A stretch of 64,000 nucleotides of DNA from Neckera pumila. Its lineage: Eukaryota; Streptophyta; Bryopsida; Hypnales; Neckeraceae. Positions within the stretch are counted from its first letter, which is position 1. Each line of letters begins with the position of its first letter. Position numbers and translations under genes: made by a program. Below the pieces are notes generated by a model. It had not been told where the DNA came from. It did no database searches and worked only from the letters and a program-made list of their open reading frames with translations. The stretch lies in contig OZ018415.1 of the NCBI GenBank assembly GCA_963969595.1, positions 23,317,782 through 23,381,781 of the forward strand, given 5' to 3'. Positions 13,186 to 23,187 of the stretch are shown here, one piece after another.

Positions 13186-13498
13186 AGGTAGGAGGTCCAT
13201 AAATTGCTCATCTAAGAGCTGAAGCTGAATTTTGGGGAGGTAAAACTTCTTAAAATATTTTTCAGTAAATTTTCCTTGAAAGGCAAGAGAAATTGGCATC
13301 TAACCCAAGTTGTTTCATATTTTTTGAAGCTTTGTAGAATTAGTTATGAATTTCTGAAGTTGCAGAAAAGTGCATTTTTGTGGGCTCTAAAACCGACCAC
13401 CTCCTCAAATGCACACCACTTGTACATTGGAAAGTGTAAAATGTACCTCTAGAGCTTGATTGGTTTTAGAACCCGCTCCATTTTAGAACCTCCTACCT
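13186..13498. mobile_element. AGGTAG-ended MITE (family 2)
   Basis: A 313 bp element with ends AGGTAGGAGGTCC and GAACCTCCTACCT, flanked by TA on both sides. It contains the shared family core 'ggcatctaacccaagt' and 'accgaccacctcctc'. Related copies lie at 27,954, 37,743, 42,616, 56,865 and 57,295. The TA flanks would suit a Tc1/mariner-type origin, but no transposase is available to confirm it. Confidence 0.7.
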
Positions 13499-13539
13499 TA
13501 CTTTGGGTGAGGTGTTTGGGAAACACCACCATTAGATGT

Positions 13540-13750
13540 TTTTTCAGCCCCTTTGAAAGGCTGCGAGTTCCCTGGGCTGCCAGGGTCGGGGGAACAGCCT
13601 TGCAACTGCTGCATGACGTGGCAGAGTGACTGCCGCGTCACCAATTTTTTTTTTTTCTTCTTTTTTTTTTTTTTTTTCATTTTAGATTTTTCAAAATTTT
13701 TTTTTTGACAACCGACGTTCCCCAATTTACCAAGGGAACATCCCTTTAGT
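13540..13750. mobile_element. Possible MITE with 'gctgcgagtt' end (family 3)
   Basis: The left part 'aaaggctgcgagttccctgg' resembles the ends of the element at 32,078-32,310 and the block at 55,165-55,430. All three contain a 'gtggc...gccacgt'-like core. The right end near 13,735 ('gggaacatccctttag') is only loosely inverted. It includes long T runs at 13,647-13,678. Boundaries are approximate. Confidence 0.35.
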
Positions 13751-14187
13751 CCCCCGAATCTCTTTTGATGGGACCACTTGTCGCCATGGTCAAAGAACTT
13801 GAACTTTCAGTGTATTGTTCCAGGCTGAACAAATTGCGTCAAAAACACCGAGCAAGGGCGCTCATGTGACAAAGACCTAAAAAATGTCGTTGTAAGGCCC
13901 ATTTGCACCGTTCCAGTGCCAGTAACTGAAACAGGCTGCATTGCAGCTGCTCTAAATTGTGCAAAAACTTTCATTATCTGAAGCACACATTGCAAACGAA
14001 GGAAATCTGATGCAGCAGCCGCAGTGCCAATCATATGATAACTTGATGTAAACTGATGTGATTTAGATAGTGAGACTCCTCTTCATGGGACACTTGCTCT
14101 TTGCCTCTGACAGCCCTTTGAGAATTGAGACCTTTCTCTTCACTTCAAGAAAACATCTTCATTTTTATGAACAAAATTGAAATGTGT

Positions 14188-14787
14188 TGAATATGGTAAA
14201 ATCTTAGCGGTGGAGAATTTTCTATGCATGTAAATGAACCCAATCGCAGCCCCTTTTGTAACCCCTAATCCAGGTTCCTACCTGCATTAGGTATTAAAGC
14301 GACCTCTACAAATTCTTGTCTAATATGCACAAACTCTATTCATGAGAGCCTACGGTTACTTGTGGGTACACTTTTTTTTCGACATTGTGAAAATTCATAG
14401 TTTATTCATACGGTGTCTAAAAAATGCAATTTTGGAGATTCTGGATGTTATATTTACTTCCAACAAGATCCAACAAGAAATCGACAATTCAATAATAGGA
14501 ACAATGTGCAGTTACATATTTGGACACATTTGGATGTATTTATTTTGGGAGAATCTAAAAGAATTGTGATGTTTTTATTGTCAACTCTCCATTGCAATTA
14601 CTTGTTTCACATGTCTATGTAATGCATAATTGTTGTCAATTGTAACAAACTTTCAGGCAATGAAATAAAAAATATATTTTACAAGTATGCAAAAGTTAAG
14701 TGTTACATTTGTAAATTGATTCAACAAAGATCATAAAAGATATTAGAAAGTTGAAATGGAAAACCTTGAATCATCAATTTGAACATT
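14188..14787. repeat. Tandem duplication, copy 1 (carries the empty MITE site)
   Basis: This 600 bp segment is repeated directly at 14,788-16,304, from 'gaatatg.taaaatcttag' to 'catcaatttgaacattt'. Copy 1 holds the uninterrupted sequence 'gtattaaagcgacc' (TTAA at 14,294-14,297). In copy 2 the same point contains the 920 bp MITE. Short frames here are not coding. Confidence 0.85.
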
Positions 14788-16304
14788 TGAATATGATAAA
14801 ATCTTAGAGGTAGAAAATTTTCTATGCAAGTAAATGAACCCAATCGCAACCCCTTTTGTATCCCCTAAATAATGTAGGTTCCTGTTTGCATTAGGGATTA
14901 ACCCCTAAAGGACCAAGGCCTTTTTTCTGCCAAAAAACTCTCAAAATTGCCATTTCAGGAGCAAAGAATAAGAAAATCTGAAAATTGTTTTTTTTGCACA
15001 TCCAACCATAAGATCTTATACCTAAATAGTATGAAAATGTGAAGGAAAAATTTCAGAATTTTTGACCGCACAGATTGCAAGATATCTGCGTTTAAAATGA
15101 AAAAAACAAAATTTTCAGCACATTGCGGGACTAGATTTTTTGACTTTGAACATTTTTAACTTAAATTTTTTGCATTACAGAGTTTTGAGATTTAAATCTT
15201 TATAGTGGAGAATTGAGTTGAGAGTTTAGGAAAAAAAAAAAACATTCAAAAAAACTTAATTTTCATTCTTAAAAAAATTGTTAAGTAGAAGATAGTACAA
15301 GATAGAAGGAAAATCTAAAATATTAATATCTTTTAGATGGAATTAAAATGCACTAATCCCAATGGTGAGATCATTCTAGCAAGAAAACTAAACCATGTGG
15401 AACTCTTTTTTTTGAAAAATTGAAAAAATTGGATTCCAAAATGAATCCTATAAGTTATTTTTTTCAAGAAGATGCTCTAATTGCCCAAAAAACAAGATTG
15501 TCCATAACTTTCTCATAAAAAATACAAATGAAATGAATCAAAGCTTCCCAAATAGACAAAAACATAATCTATAAGGAAAAAAAATTACAAAAAAAATAAA
15601 AAATAAAAAAATTAGTTTGCTGCCTCCTCTCCTTTGTTTTGAGCTTATTTGGGCATAACTTTTGTTCCCGGGCACTGATTGAAGAAAAATGATATTCGCA
15701 CGAAGCTTATCAATTTCCCTATCTTCAAAAAAAGTTTCAGAAAACTACGACTAAGATTCAACCCGTAGGTACCTGCCCAAAATCCTATTTGTCCCTTGAA
15801 CAGACAATGGCCTTTTAGGGGTTAAAGCAACTTCTATTCTTGTCTAATGTGCACATGAGAGCCTACGGTTAATTGTGGGTACATATTTTTTTCGATGTTG
15901 TGAAAATTCATAGTTTATTCATACGGTGACTAAGAAATGCAATTTTGGAGATTCTAGAATGTTATATTTACTTACAATAAGATCCAATAGGAAATTGGCA
16001 ATTTAATAATAGGAACAATGTGCAATTACGTATTGGAGCATCTGGGTGTATTTATTTTAGGAGAATCTAAAAGAAATCATGATGTTTTTATTGTCAACTC
16101 TCCATTGCAATTATTTGTTTCACTTGTCTATGTAATGCATAATTGTTGTCAATCATAAGAAACTTTCAAGCAATGATATAAAATTCATATTTTACAAGTA
16201 TGCAAAAGTTAAGTGTTACAATTGCAAATTGATTCAACAAAGATCATAAAAGATATTAGAAAGTTGAAATGGAGAACCCTGAATCATCAATTTGAACATT
16301 TACA
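14788..16304. repeat. Tandem duplication, copy 2 (interrupted by a MITE)
   Basis: Second copy of the 600 bp unit, split at its TTAA by the element at 14,902-15,821. The flanks 'gggattaa' and 'ttaaagcaacttc' match the uninterrupted first copy. The MITE therefore arrived after the duplication. Confidence 0.85.
14902..15821. mobile_element. TTAA-flanked MITE (family 1, subtype b), with empty-site proof
   Basis: A 920 bp non-coding element, start CCCCTAAAGGACCAAGGCC, end GGCCTTTTAGGGG, flanked by TTAA at 14,898-14,901 and 15,822-15,825. The neighbouring duplicate without the element has a single TTAA at the same place, so TTAA is a true target duplication. The interior matches 45,108-46,033 and, reversed, 31,382-32,563. 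Confidence 0.88.
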
Positions 16305-16474
16305 AAAAGAGAATGTCAAAAAGGTTGTACAAGGTCACACACTATGGCACACGCAGGTTTGGTAAGAATACCTTTTGGCATTTGGGAATAAATCCCATTT
16401 AATATGCAATAAATTTAGGAAAAACAGATGAATTTTTTGAACTAGTTAAATCATAATTGTTTTTCAAATTTTAA

Positions 16475-17410
16475 CACCTAAAGGACCAAACAACATTTTT
16501 TGGCAACATAGCGATTTTGAGCTGCTCACTACGAACAGAAAGATTATTATTTTTCTTTGAAAATTTTGCACAACATATGCCCAAGGAGTAGCTTTAAGGC
16601 CCAACAATTTTCAGAACTTTTGATTATATGGTTAAAAAGTTATTTGATGATATGTCATTTCAATGTTCGGCGAGAAGCTCAAATTTTTTTTGAAATTTTA
16701 ACAACACTTTTAAAAAGAATAAAAATTTGAAATTGGTCCTCTAGATTTACATACACGTGGAAAGCTTTGAATCTTTCCATTTTTTATTTATGAGATGAAA
16801 ATTACGAGGTGTTGTAGTTTGCGGGCGGTTATAGATTCCCTACTCTAAAATGAACTTTGGAGTTCTTTATTTAACTCAATTTTTGATATTTTTTAAGATA
16901 AATTAAAGTATAGGATGTATGTTGTTTATTACAACATTACCACCGTTGGATTGACATTTTATAATTCCATAATGAAATTCTTAACATTTAGTGTTTTGAA
17001 TCATTCTCTACTTCTTTCTACAACCTATTTTTTTCCTATATGTTGTACAATTCCAATTTAAAAAGTTTTGAATTTTTTCAAGCGTGTAGTCAACTTGCTT
17101 TGAAGAATGAAATTAAAGAATTACCACCATTTTGGACAATTCTTCATATAAATGTGACCTTGTGAAGTGCAATTGCCCGATTTTTTCGCACTGAAAAAAA
17201 AAGCTTTTTTGTCAATTTGAACGCTAGTATCTTGCATCTACATGGTAGAAAATTTTGAAAATTTTCCCACATCTTTCCAAACCAATGCACTACAAGATCC
17301 TACGGTTACATATGTCCAAAAAATATTTTTTTTCTAAAATTTGGTACTTAAACTAGAAATGACAATTTTGGAGTAGTTTTGGTGAAAATATAGTCAAAAA
17401 CCTTTAGGGA
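16475..17410. mobile_element. TTAA-flanked MITE (family 1, subtype a)
   Basis: A 936 bp element, start CACCTAAAGGACCAAAC, end CCTTTAGGGA, with TTAA on both sides (16,471-16,474; 17,411-17,414). It is in the opposite orientation to the copy at 1,889-2,817. Shared interior phrases include 'ccaaggagtagctttaaggcccaacaattt' in part and 'gcaagata'. Non-coding. Confidence 0.75.
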
Positions 17411-17414
17411 TTAA

Positions 17415-18282
17415 GCAATAATGAGCCCATAATGAAGTACTTTGGAAGAAAAAACAAAAAGATCTACAAACAAGCCTTAGGGAAATGGGATTCATTCTGA
17501 CTCAATTGATGACATTCAACATTTTGTATGTAAATTAAAAAATAACTAAGGCATAGTCCTCAAAGCCGCTCAAGTGATATTGTATATAACCTCAATAGCT
17601 CTAGAAGTTGTAGGAAGCCCAATTCTAGAAGGGATCATGGTGTTTTCTTGTGTATTTGATACATAACATAAATAAATGCATATATGCATTAGTGATAAAA
17701 ATTTGTATTAATATTGAGACAAATCCAATGACATATGGCACTCCCATTTGGGATCATCATTACACCTCCTATATGTCTAAAAAGTCATAGAATGGTCACA
17801 TATTCTCTATATATGGTGCCTTATTTGAACACAATAAGGTGGAGATGGTGAAATGACATCCAGATCAAATATGCTAATTGTTGAAATATCAATATGATGA
17901 TGTAGGTCTTGCCATATTATTTTTTATATATAATTTTTATTTTAAGAATCAATGTGGTACTATATATATTGTTCCACACTTGTTTTTAAGTAACCAAGAT
18001 ACACATATCCATTATGGACTCTCTTCCCAATTGCATTTCTATCTACATTTCTCCAACAATTTAAGAGCAAAAATGTTCTAAAGATGTAGACAAATATCTT
18101 AAAATGAGATCTCCATGATACCCTTTACAACTAAGTTTAGGAAAATTTTTGTCCTAAAATAACTTAAATGATACACTTTTGCTACATTGCTTAAGATTAG
18201 GTCATCATCTATTAATGTATTGTATGTACGTATTGTGCTCTTTGTATATATCTATCATCCTTTTAATGCAAATTGAAGGTTG
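17415..18282. other. AT-rich spacer, nothing recognised
   Basis: Short frames only, none with recognisable protein character. Confidence 0.5.
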
Positions 18283-18442
18283 ACGGGCAGCACAAAAAAA
18301 TCATAAAAAATTAAATTTTAATTTTAATTTTTTTTTTTCTAGAATTCTATATTTTTATGTATTTGTGAAGCTTTGATTCATTCTATTTGGATAAGGGATG
18401 AGAAAGTTATGGACAATTTTGTTTTTTGGGCAATCTAAACAT
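18283..18442. repeat. Left half of family 1 MITE split by the LTR element
   Basis: Text such as 'gaagctttgattcattctat' and 'gttatggacaattttgtttt' matches the subtype b elements at 31,382-32,563 and 14,902-15,821. It stops at 'caatctaaacat' and resumes after the LTR retrotransposon at 54,139 ('aacatcttcaaaa'). The right half ends with TTAA at 54,709-54,712. It was the target of the retrotransposon. Its own left end is degraded. Confidence 0.8.
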
Positions 18443-18812
18443 TGTCACGTAAGGTGACATCGGGGCCATTCTACATCATATTGTAGTATTAGATGAACTC
18501 CTAGGTGAGTTCAGATTAGATGAGTATTAGATGAGTTCATTTTACTTTTGGATGAGTTTCATCTAAATGTTAGGGTTCATCCATCTTAGGGTTTGAGTGT
18601 TTAAGTGGAGAGAGCTCCTTGACTTGACATTGTTGTCAAGTCAAGTTTTGTGAGCGTTTTGAGAGAGAGTTGTGTTTTTAGTTTTGCTTGGAGATGGTGG
18701 ATTATCATTTAGTAAAGCTTCACTTCTTCTCTTACATTTACACTCTTTGATTCTCTCTTTGTGGAGTGAGAGCCGCTTGACTTTGTGTGTGTGTTGATAC
18801 GATAGTTTCTCA
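18443..18812 (+). repeat. Left LTR segment (3' part of the LTR only)
   Basis: Aligns with 53,626-54,031, from 'ggtgaca.cggggccattcta' to 'gatagtttctc'. The right copy has about 30 extra bp from a small internal duplication of the 'gatgagtattagatga' motif. The segment starts at TGTCAC, which lies inside the complete right LTR, so the first about 110 bp of a normal LTR are missing here. It ends TTTCTCA, the inverted complement of the TGAGA that starts the right LTR. Confidence 0.85.
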
Positions 18813-20073
18813 CTTGACAACAATCCTCTTCTTCAACTTTGTGGTATTGCAAATCGTTAAGGAGGAGCCTAAACCAATTTCTTGAGTGTGGTACGGGTTT
18901 GAAGGTACTCTCAAGCGTATTCTAGCAATTTTAGATTGTTCTTAGAGTGATAGGGAGTGGAGGAGAGAACTTAGAAATTTGTGAGAGTTTTTCCTCAAAA
19001 TTTTCAATTTTTTGCTTGTGGTAGCAATTTTGAGTGGAAAGACAAAATTTCAACTTCTAGATTGTTGCTAATACTTGTAGTAGTAGTAGAGGAGTTCCAT
19101 ACGGTTCCAACGCTTTGAAAAACGTAAGATTTGAGTGATTTTTGAGAAAGTTATAGGGTTTTGAAGTTTGTTGGAGTTTTTGCGATGAGTCCCTGGAGTG
19201 GAGCGCCGCGTTTTTGAAATCTACATTTTTTGAAGATTTTATGAAATCTAGGTGATTCGAACATTTTCTGAAATCTAGGAAATTTCAAGAATTTCTGTTG
19301 AAATCTAGGAAATTTGAAGATTCTGGAGTCTAGGATTTTGGAAGACTTCTGAACTGTACCTTTATCGTACATTTTGCAAAATGCAGAATCTTGCGCTTTT
19401 GTAGATTTAGAATTTTTTTTTTTTTTTTTTAAAAAGTGTAGGGTGCAAACTTTGAAATTTAATTCTAGGGATGTTTTAGGTTGGATTTGAATAAAATTTG
19501 CACCTACTTTATGTGAAATTTGCCAAGCAATCCAACGGTATTGTTGGTTTGGCATTTGGAGTTGATATTCCACCTGAAATAGGATTTTCTATGGGCTGAA
19601 TGGTGTTTTTAAACACCAATTTCCAAGGATTTCCAAGAAGTTAGGTGTTGGGAGCCTCACTCGACACTTTAGAGTGTCCCCTTTGTTTTGTCACAAGATT
19701 GGCGACTCGTGGTCATCCATCACAAGCGTGTGCCGGTGGCTCTGATTCACACTTTTCTTGTGTTTTTGCAGTTTGTTGTTTGGGGAAGAGGATCCAGTTT
19801 GGATTTCTTGTATTTTGTTTTGGTACCTTCCCTCATGGCGGACATTGTTGCCGGAGGTTTCTCATTTTGTTCCATTTTGTGTTGTATCTAATTTGTGATA
19901 GGCGAATTGTAAGGGTGAGATCGGATTTATGATTGACGAGACTCTTTTGTTGTGGATTGTTGGACCTATGGTAATCTAGAAGTGATGACTGATGCACTAC
20001 ATAGTTTGGTGTTTTTGCAGATGCAAATCGCCCTAAACCTTTAGATAGTTGCAGGTACCCAGATAGTCCGTTT
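18813..20073 (+). other. Retrotransposon leader (5' untranslated region)
   Basis: About 1.26 kb between the LTR and the probable gag start, with no long plus-strand frame. No convincing tRNA primer-binding site was recognised directly after the LTR ('cttgacaacaatcc'). A minus-strand frame at 19,151-19,573 arises from repeats of 'gaaatctaggaa' around 19,235-19,340 and is not considered a gene. Confidence 0.6.
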
Positions 20074-21642
20074 ATGGTGCACACTAGGAATTAATATTAT
20101 CGATCTCCGTCACCAGACAATTTGGAGGATATCCACACCGACAACTTTGAGCCAACGGTGGATACCAACGAGGCTTTTGAGCCTATTTCAACGTAGGATA
20201 CTACTAATAGGCTTCAAGTTGGGAGTGTGGATACATTTCATGAAATGGAAGACGATCACCGCAATTCAATGCATGATCGATTCTCGGGGCATGCTGGGGG
20301 CATTTCTTTACCAGATTGGAAGCTTCGCTTCCGCACTTGGATGAAGGAGAAGCGTCAAAGGTCACCCAGTTTTAATGACTGGCATGCCTTTAAGCTTCTA
20401 CCTCAACATTTGGAGAGTGAAGTTCTTCAAACATATGAGCAATGGACAGAGGCCAACTGGCTCAATCTTCAGCAGATTGAGCGATATTGGGAGGCTCGAA
20501 TAGAGCTTATTACTGCTCTTAAAGAGGGCGTTGCATCTTCCTTGTTGCCTTCTGAGACTGCAAGGGAGATAAAACCTCAAATTTCTTTTGAAGAAACTTC
20601 TGAAGAAGGTACTAAAGTGAAGCAATTGATGCCTACAAGGAGGCAAGAGAGCGGCCAATTCATTTCTCGGATGGCACTAGCTACCCAGGCAGCCCTGCAA
20701 ACCACTGGGACATTGCCTGCATTTGAACTGCTGCGGTTATTTCTTGAGCATTTCGATATTGAATACGGAGGCTTTCGTCAGGATCAGATGCAATGGATCC
20801 AGAACTTCAAAAGGGAGAAGGAAGATACTCCGAGGACCATGTATACTCGTTTGGCTTACTTTGTAGTAGAATCCAAAGGTGTTTTCACTGAAAGCCAGCT
20901 GGTTAAGATCTTTTTTTCAAAGATTGATAAGCGGTTACTTGATTTGGCTTCACCGCGGATTATTTTGGACTATGAGGGTAGGGCCACTTTGGCCCAAGCC
21001 TTGTCAGTGGTAGAGAGGTGTGATCAAGCCTTTTGTCAGCATGATGCTACATACATGGTCTTGTAGATGGCTAACATTTCAAAGTCCAAGAATCCTCCTT
21101 CGATTTTTGGCAATTTGGTTGACACAACACCTGATTGCCACTTGCATTGCTGGCATTGTGGTGAAGATGGAGACACCAAGAAAGATTGTCCAAAGCTTCC
21201 TAAAGATTCGCCTCAGCCTTCACAGTCTAAAAAGAAAGAAGAGATCAAGGCTGAAGTGAAGGTTGAAGCAAAGCCTAAGAAGAAGAAGCTAAAGTGCAAT
21301 AATTGTGGCCGTACCAATCATGATGATGATCATTGCTTTCAGCTTCATCTCAAATTACGGTCTGCAAGTTATGTGTCAGCTAAGTCACAGTGGGAAAAGA
21401 CTCTTGAGGCTAAGGTTGCAAAGCTTGAGCAGAAACTTAAGACTTCTGCATCTCTTGTCCAAATCTTTGAGCCAAGAATAGTTCCTAGTGCTCTAGAATC
21501 TAATATGTATATGTTTGGAGCATCTGGAGAGATGGTAGCAGCGGTTGCAACTTGTGCTCAAACAACGAGGAAGTCTATAACTTCCACAAGCAGTGATAGT
21601 AATGGACATTCACAAGTTTGTCACAGTACTCCATCAGATTAG
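20074..21642 (+). pseudogene. gag: Retrotransposon Gag (capsid and nucleocapsid), broken
   Basis: The most likely start is the ATG at 20,074 (MVHTRN), as in many Ty3 Gag proteins. One frame continues to 21,642 but is interrupted by TAA at 20,092, TAG at 20,194 and TAG at 21,064. The middle part (20,245-21,063) has a Gag-like helical region containing 'FLEHFDIEYGG' and 'RTMYTRLAYFVVES'. Downstream are two nucleocapsid zinc knuckles near 21,146 and 21,296. The first, CWHCGEDGDTKKDC, lacks its histidine; the second, CNNCGRTNHDDDHC, is a complete CCHC. A lysine-rich linker joins them. Gag would package element RNA; the stops make this copy inactive. Confidence 0.82.
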
Positions 21643-22885
21643 ATTGGCCAAGCATAATTGCTTTTATCGTTTTGGCTTAGTTGATGTTGCCACTACAACT
21701 AGGACTCCAAATCCTTTATTTTCTAGAGATGGTGATTCCATTTCAAAAGATGTTACGCAATCCTTGGCTCACAAGGTGTTGCAAATGCCAATCTTCTCTG
21801 GTTTAGAATTGATAGCACCAAGCTTTAAGCCTGCAGGAGTTTTTCATTTGGCGGGGACTATGTTAGAGGGAACGACGGATTTGCCATCTCTACAAGTCTC
21901 ACAAGCCGTTACTGAGATGCCTTTGGTTGAGGGTGTTGAGGAATTAGTCAAATTACGGTCTAAGCTTGCAACTAAGGCTATTTCTGTTTTTGAAGGGCAC
22001 AAAGACATCCAATCTTCAGTATATTCATCTTTAGACACGTCTCTTGTGGCAGGAATAGCTTATCTTGCAGATGTTTCCGCAAGACCCGCTCGAGAGTGTC
22101 AAAATTTACAACCTAGAGTTATTCGCCTGGTGAATGACAATGCCATTTTTGTCGTTTCACGCACGGGTAGTCATACTACTCGTGCTATACCACTAAGAGT
22201 TATGATGAACTCAGGTGCACAACCAATTATAATTAGCAAGCAACTTGCTGAGGCTTTTGGTTTGACAAATGCGGACTTAGAGCCTTGTCCCTTCACCATT
22301 GTGACTTCGGTGGGAGGCACAGAGCATGCCATAGGTTATATTAAGGAGCCATTGCGCTTAATCTTTCATGTGGGTATGGTACCTACTTACTCACATTTCT
22401 CTGTGAGATGTGCAGTCACGGGAGCTACCAACTATGATATCTTAGTTGGTCAATAAGCTCTTTATCCTCTCGATTTTGGTTTGGACAACTGGACTGAGGA
22501 GGCATGGATTAGATTGGGTTGGTCTTCAGGCGATGGGAAGAAGCAATTGATTCCTATAGCATTTGCAGCGGCTGCCATAACTATGTCAGCAGAGACTATG
22601 TTTGGTTGCAGTGCCTTAACAGCAGATTTGCCATGTGCACCACTTCTATTGAAAGAAAGTTTTGCATATACTTGCAGTGCAGAAGAACAACATGATTTGC
22701 TACCTTTAGAGATCCCTACTCGTCACTTCAAGGATCCACTTCCACCATGGGGTACTTGTAAAGAATTATCTCAACATTGCCTCTAGATTGTAACATCTCT
22801 AGAACCTTTACATGTTCCTTCTACTTCATCTCTATCCCCCTTTGTCCAATCCATTAATTGGCATCCACCACTTGAAGGATTTCTC
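21593..22885 (+). pseudogene. Retropepsin-type protease domain, broken
   Basis: This frame is +1 relative to Gag and overlaps its end by 50 bases, which could be either a natural Gag-Pol frameshift or decay. The aspartic protease core is seen as MMNSGAQPIII at about 22,202-22,234, where the catalytic DSG/DTG aspartate is replaced by Asn (AAC at 22,208), and ILVGQ just before 22,454. A TAA at 22,454 and a TAG at 22,784 interrupt the frame. About 110 codons of linker with no recognised domain lead to the methyltransferase. The enzyme would cut Gag-Pol, but the Asp-to-Asn change would abolish activity. Confidence 0.75.
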
Positions 22886-23187
22886 TTGTGGAGCTATTTA
22901 GAGGCATTGGTACTGATTTGGCAGCAATTTTGGAGGTTGGGCTTAAAGTTAGGCGGTACATCCATGTGGATAATGGATTTATATCCAACCGAGTGGCCCA
23001 ACATTATCTTCAAAGGTTGTTCGCGCTCTATCCGGAGCAACTGCCAGCTTCTGCCATCCATGGTTGTTTTGGCCAACTTCCTCAAGATGTTTCTCTCATT
23101 AGTGATGAAGATTTGAGGAGGTTGGGCCATATTGATTTACTTATTGCTGGATGGCCTTGTTAAGGTCATTCACAAGTTGGAGCCGGT
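22886..23187 (+). pseudogene. C5 cytosine DNA methyltransferase, N-terminal half
   Basis: Starts after a one-base frame change near 22,880. Motif I is ELFRGIGTDLAAILEVGL (S-adenosylmethionine binding), followed by an acidic residue in YIHVDN. Motif IV is IDLLIAGWPC, with the catalytic Cys codon at 23,158-23,160. The next codon is TAA (23,161), then GHSQVGAG in the same frame, the usual continuation after the catalytic Pro-Cys. The coding match stops at 23,187, where LINE sequence begins. The rest of the enzyme resumes at 49,031. It transfers a methyl group to cytosine C5. The clade within the family cannot be settled by eye. Confidence 0.85.

Noticed and set aside
18282..18442. Idea that the left LTR segment begins further upstream
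   Set aside because: The sequence before 18,443 matches the family 1 MITE, not the LTR, so the edge is firm.
19151..19573. Minus-strand frame of 140 codons in the retrotransposon leader
   Set aside because: Created by internal 'gaaatctaggaa' repeats and a long T run; opposite strand to the element genes.
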